In this document: positions 39,290 through 39,967 of the stretch, piece by piece
Layout: each line of letters begins with the position of its first letter
How positions within the stretch are numbered: the stretch's first letter is position 1
Notes under the pieces: generated by a model
Database searches by the model: none
What the model was told of the DNA's origin: nothing
The model's input: only the letters and a program-made list of their open reading frames with translations
From: a virus
Direction: 5' to 3' (one strand)
DNA length: 39,967 nt
Virus record (IMG/VR): IMGVR_UViG_3300035681_000051
Coordinates: 1-39,967 of that record
Translations under genes and position numbers: made by a program

Positions 39290-39967
39290 TCATCTTCGCA
39301 GCGCTCCCACGAATCCGGCGTCTCTGCGCTGCTTTGCGGACATTCTGGCGAGTGTTTTTCGCTCAAGCTGCTTGACGTAGTCTCTGTTTGCTGAGGCGAG
39401 GTGTTCTCTTTCACGGCGCTCCCACTCCTGCTTCCATTCATTGGTGCCTGGCTCGTATGCAATCTGCAGCCCCTTCACCGAAGCGTATGTAAGGTCGTGT
39501 ACGCATAGCACCCACGCGCTCACAAGGTCTCCGTGACCCATTCCTTTGCGTCTTGGGATGCTGATTGACAGCAGTCCACCCTGTACCGGACGAGACTTTA
39601 CCGAAAGTAGCTGGGCCTTGAACCGCTTGTTCTCTGGAATAACGCATCTTCCCTCGGTTAGCTGGCTTTTCGTCCTGGCAAACGTGTCGTGCTTACCCGA
39701 GACACCACCAGGGGCCTCACGGACGCTGATTCCTTCAGCTGCCAGGAACTCTCTCATGGCCTCTCGGTAGTGGCCGTCAGTGATAAGGGAAGTGACTCCA
39801 AAGCGCTTCATTCGTGCGGAGAACTGCTTCACAACCTCGGAGGGCTTCAGAGGCTTGCCCTTCTCCGGCTGCAGCTCAAGCATGTCTGCCACCACGTACT
39901 TCTTGCCATCGTAGGTGGCGATGACAAGGGCCGAAGAGTCGGACTTGAAGCCAAAGTCGGCCGCAGC
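39290..39967 (-). CDS. terL: Terminase large subunit, C-terminal nuclease part
   Basis: Continuation of the gene at 1-1078, through the 139-base overlap. RNase H-like nuclease: the first Asp is in the overlap (AAADFGFKSD), followed by LITDGHYREAM with a second Asp, and GMGHGDLVSA with the third acidic residue. The gene ends TGA at 39290. Together these give the complete metal site of a headful or site-specific terminase. Confidence 0.93.
   Translation of the reverse strand, partial: AAADFGFKSDSSALVIATYDGKKYVVADMLELQPEKGKPLKPSEVVKQFSARMKRFGVTSLITDGHYREAMREFLAAEGISVREAPGGVSGKHDTFARTKSQLTEGRCVIPENKRFKAQLLSVKSRPVQGGLLSISIPRRKGMGHGDLVSAWVLCVHDLTYASVKGLQIAYEPGTNEWKQEWERREREHLASANRDYVKQLERKTLARMSAKQRRDAGFVGALRR
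39829..39967. repeat. Terminal overlap of the circular contig, right copy
   Basis: Matches bases 1-139, with three synonymous differences at 39839, 39842 and 39851. See the left copy. Confidence 0.85.

Overview
The window is one complete or near-complete genome of a short-tailed (podovirus-like) tailed phage, cut open inside the large terminase gene. The last 139 bases repeat the first 139: the final 116 bases of the repeat are identical, and the first 23 contain three differences that are all synonymous in the terminase frame. The unique circle is therefore about 39,828 bp. GC is a little above 50% by eye. The host cannot be named; lipoprotein-type signals and sigma-54-like promoter elements hint at a Gram-negative host (inference). 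I see no integrase, repressor/Cro pair, DNA polymerase, primase or phage RNA polymerase.

Layout. Every recognisable protein gene is on the minus strand, so the map reads from high to low coordinates. Terminase (39967-39290, continued at 1078-1), a small coiled-coil protein, portal (39084-37114), scaffold (37086-36034), major capsid protein (35992-34751), two small head proteins and a rho-independent terminator (34145-34111) form the packaging/head block. Then come the tail adaptor, the large nozzle-like tail protein, a cluster of Gln/Ala/Gly-rich and large internal (ejection-type) proteins (29738-23172), a lipoprotein-type matrixin metalloprotease, small tail/fibre proteins (22543-20978), and lysis candidates (membrane proteins, a lipoprotein, a TIM-barrel glycosidase-like endolysin candidate, 20977-18684).

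Next is the DNA metabolism block (18687-11370): a PD-(D/E)XK nuclease, DnaB-type helicase, DUF3310 protein, VRR-NUC nuclease, ERF annealing protein, SSB, Cas4-like nuclease, a small HTH protein and a compact RNA ligase. Many genes overlap by ATGA, GTGA or TAATG. A tRNA-Arg(UCU) follows.

Region 11228-6240 is the unusual part. It has an iteron/inverted-repeat array that looks like a replication origin (10859-11122), and two paralogous control regions built from GACA-N4-TGTC dyads (10713-10791 and 7258-7335). It also has a long imperfect hairpin (7352-7420) and at least eight sigma-54-like -24/-12 elements on both strands within 310 bp (6623-6931). A plus-strand promoter and strong terminator delimit a likely structured small RNA of about 214 nt (6296-6509). 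Accessory genes here include DUF932-like and GP88-like proteins.

The left end (6233-1846) is a run of small genes, mostly unknown, including a GNAT-like protein and a zinc-finger protein with a degenerate LAGLIDADG-like segment. It ends in a tRNA cluster (Asn, Pro, an odd Leu, and probable Tyr and Trp) just upstream of terminase.
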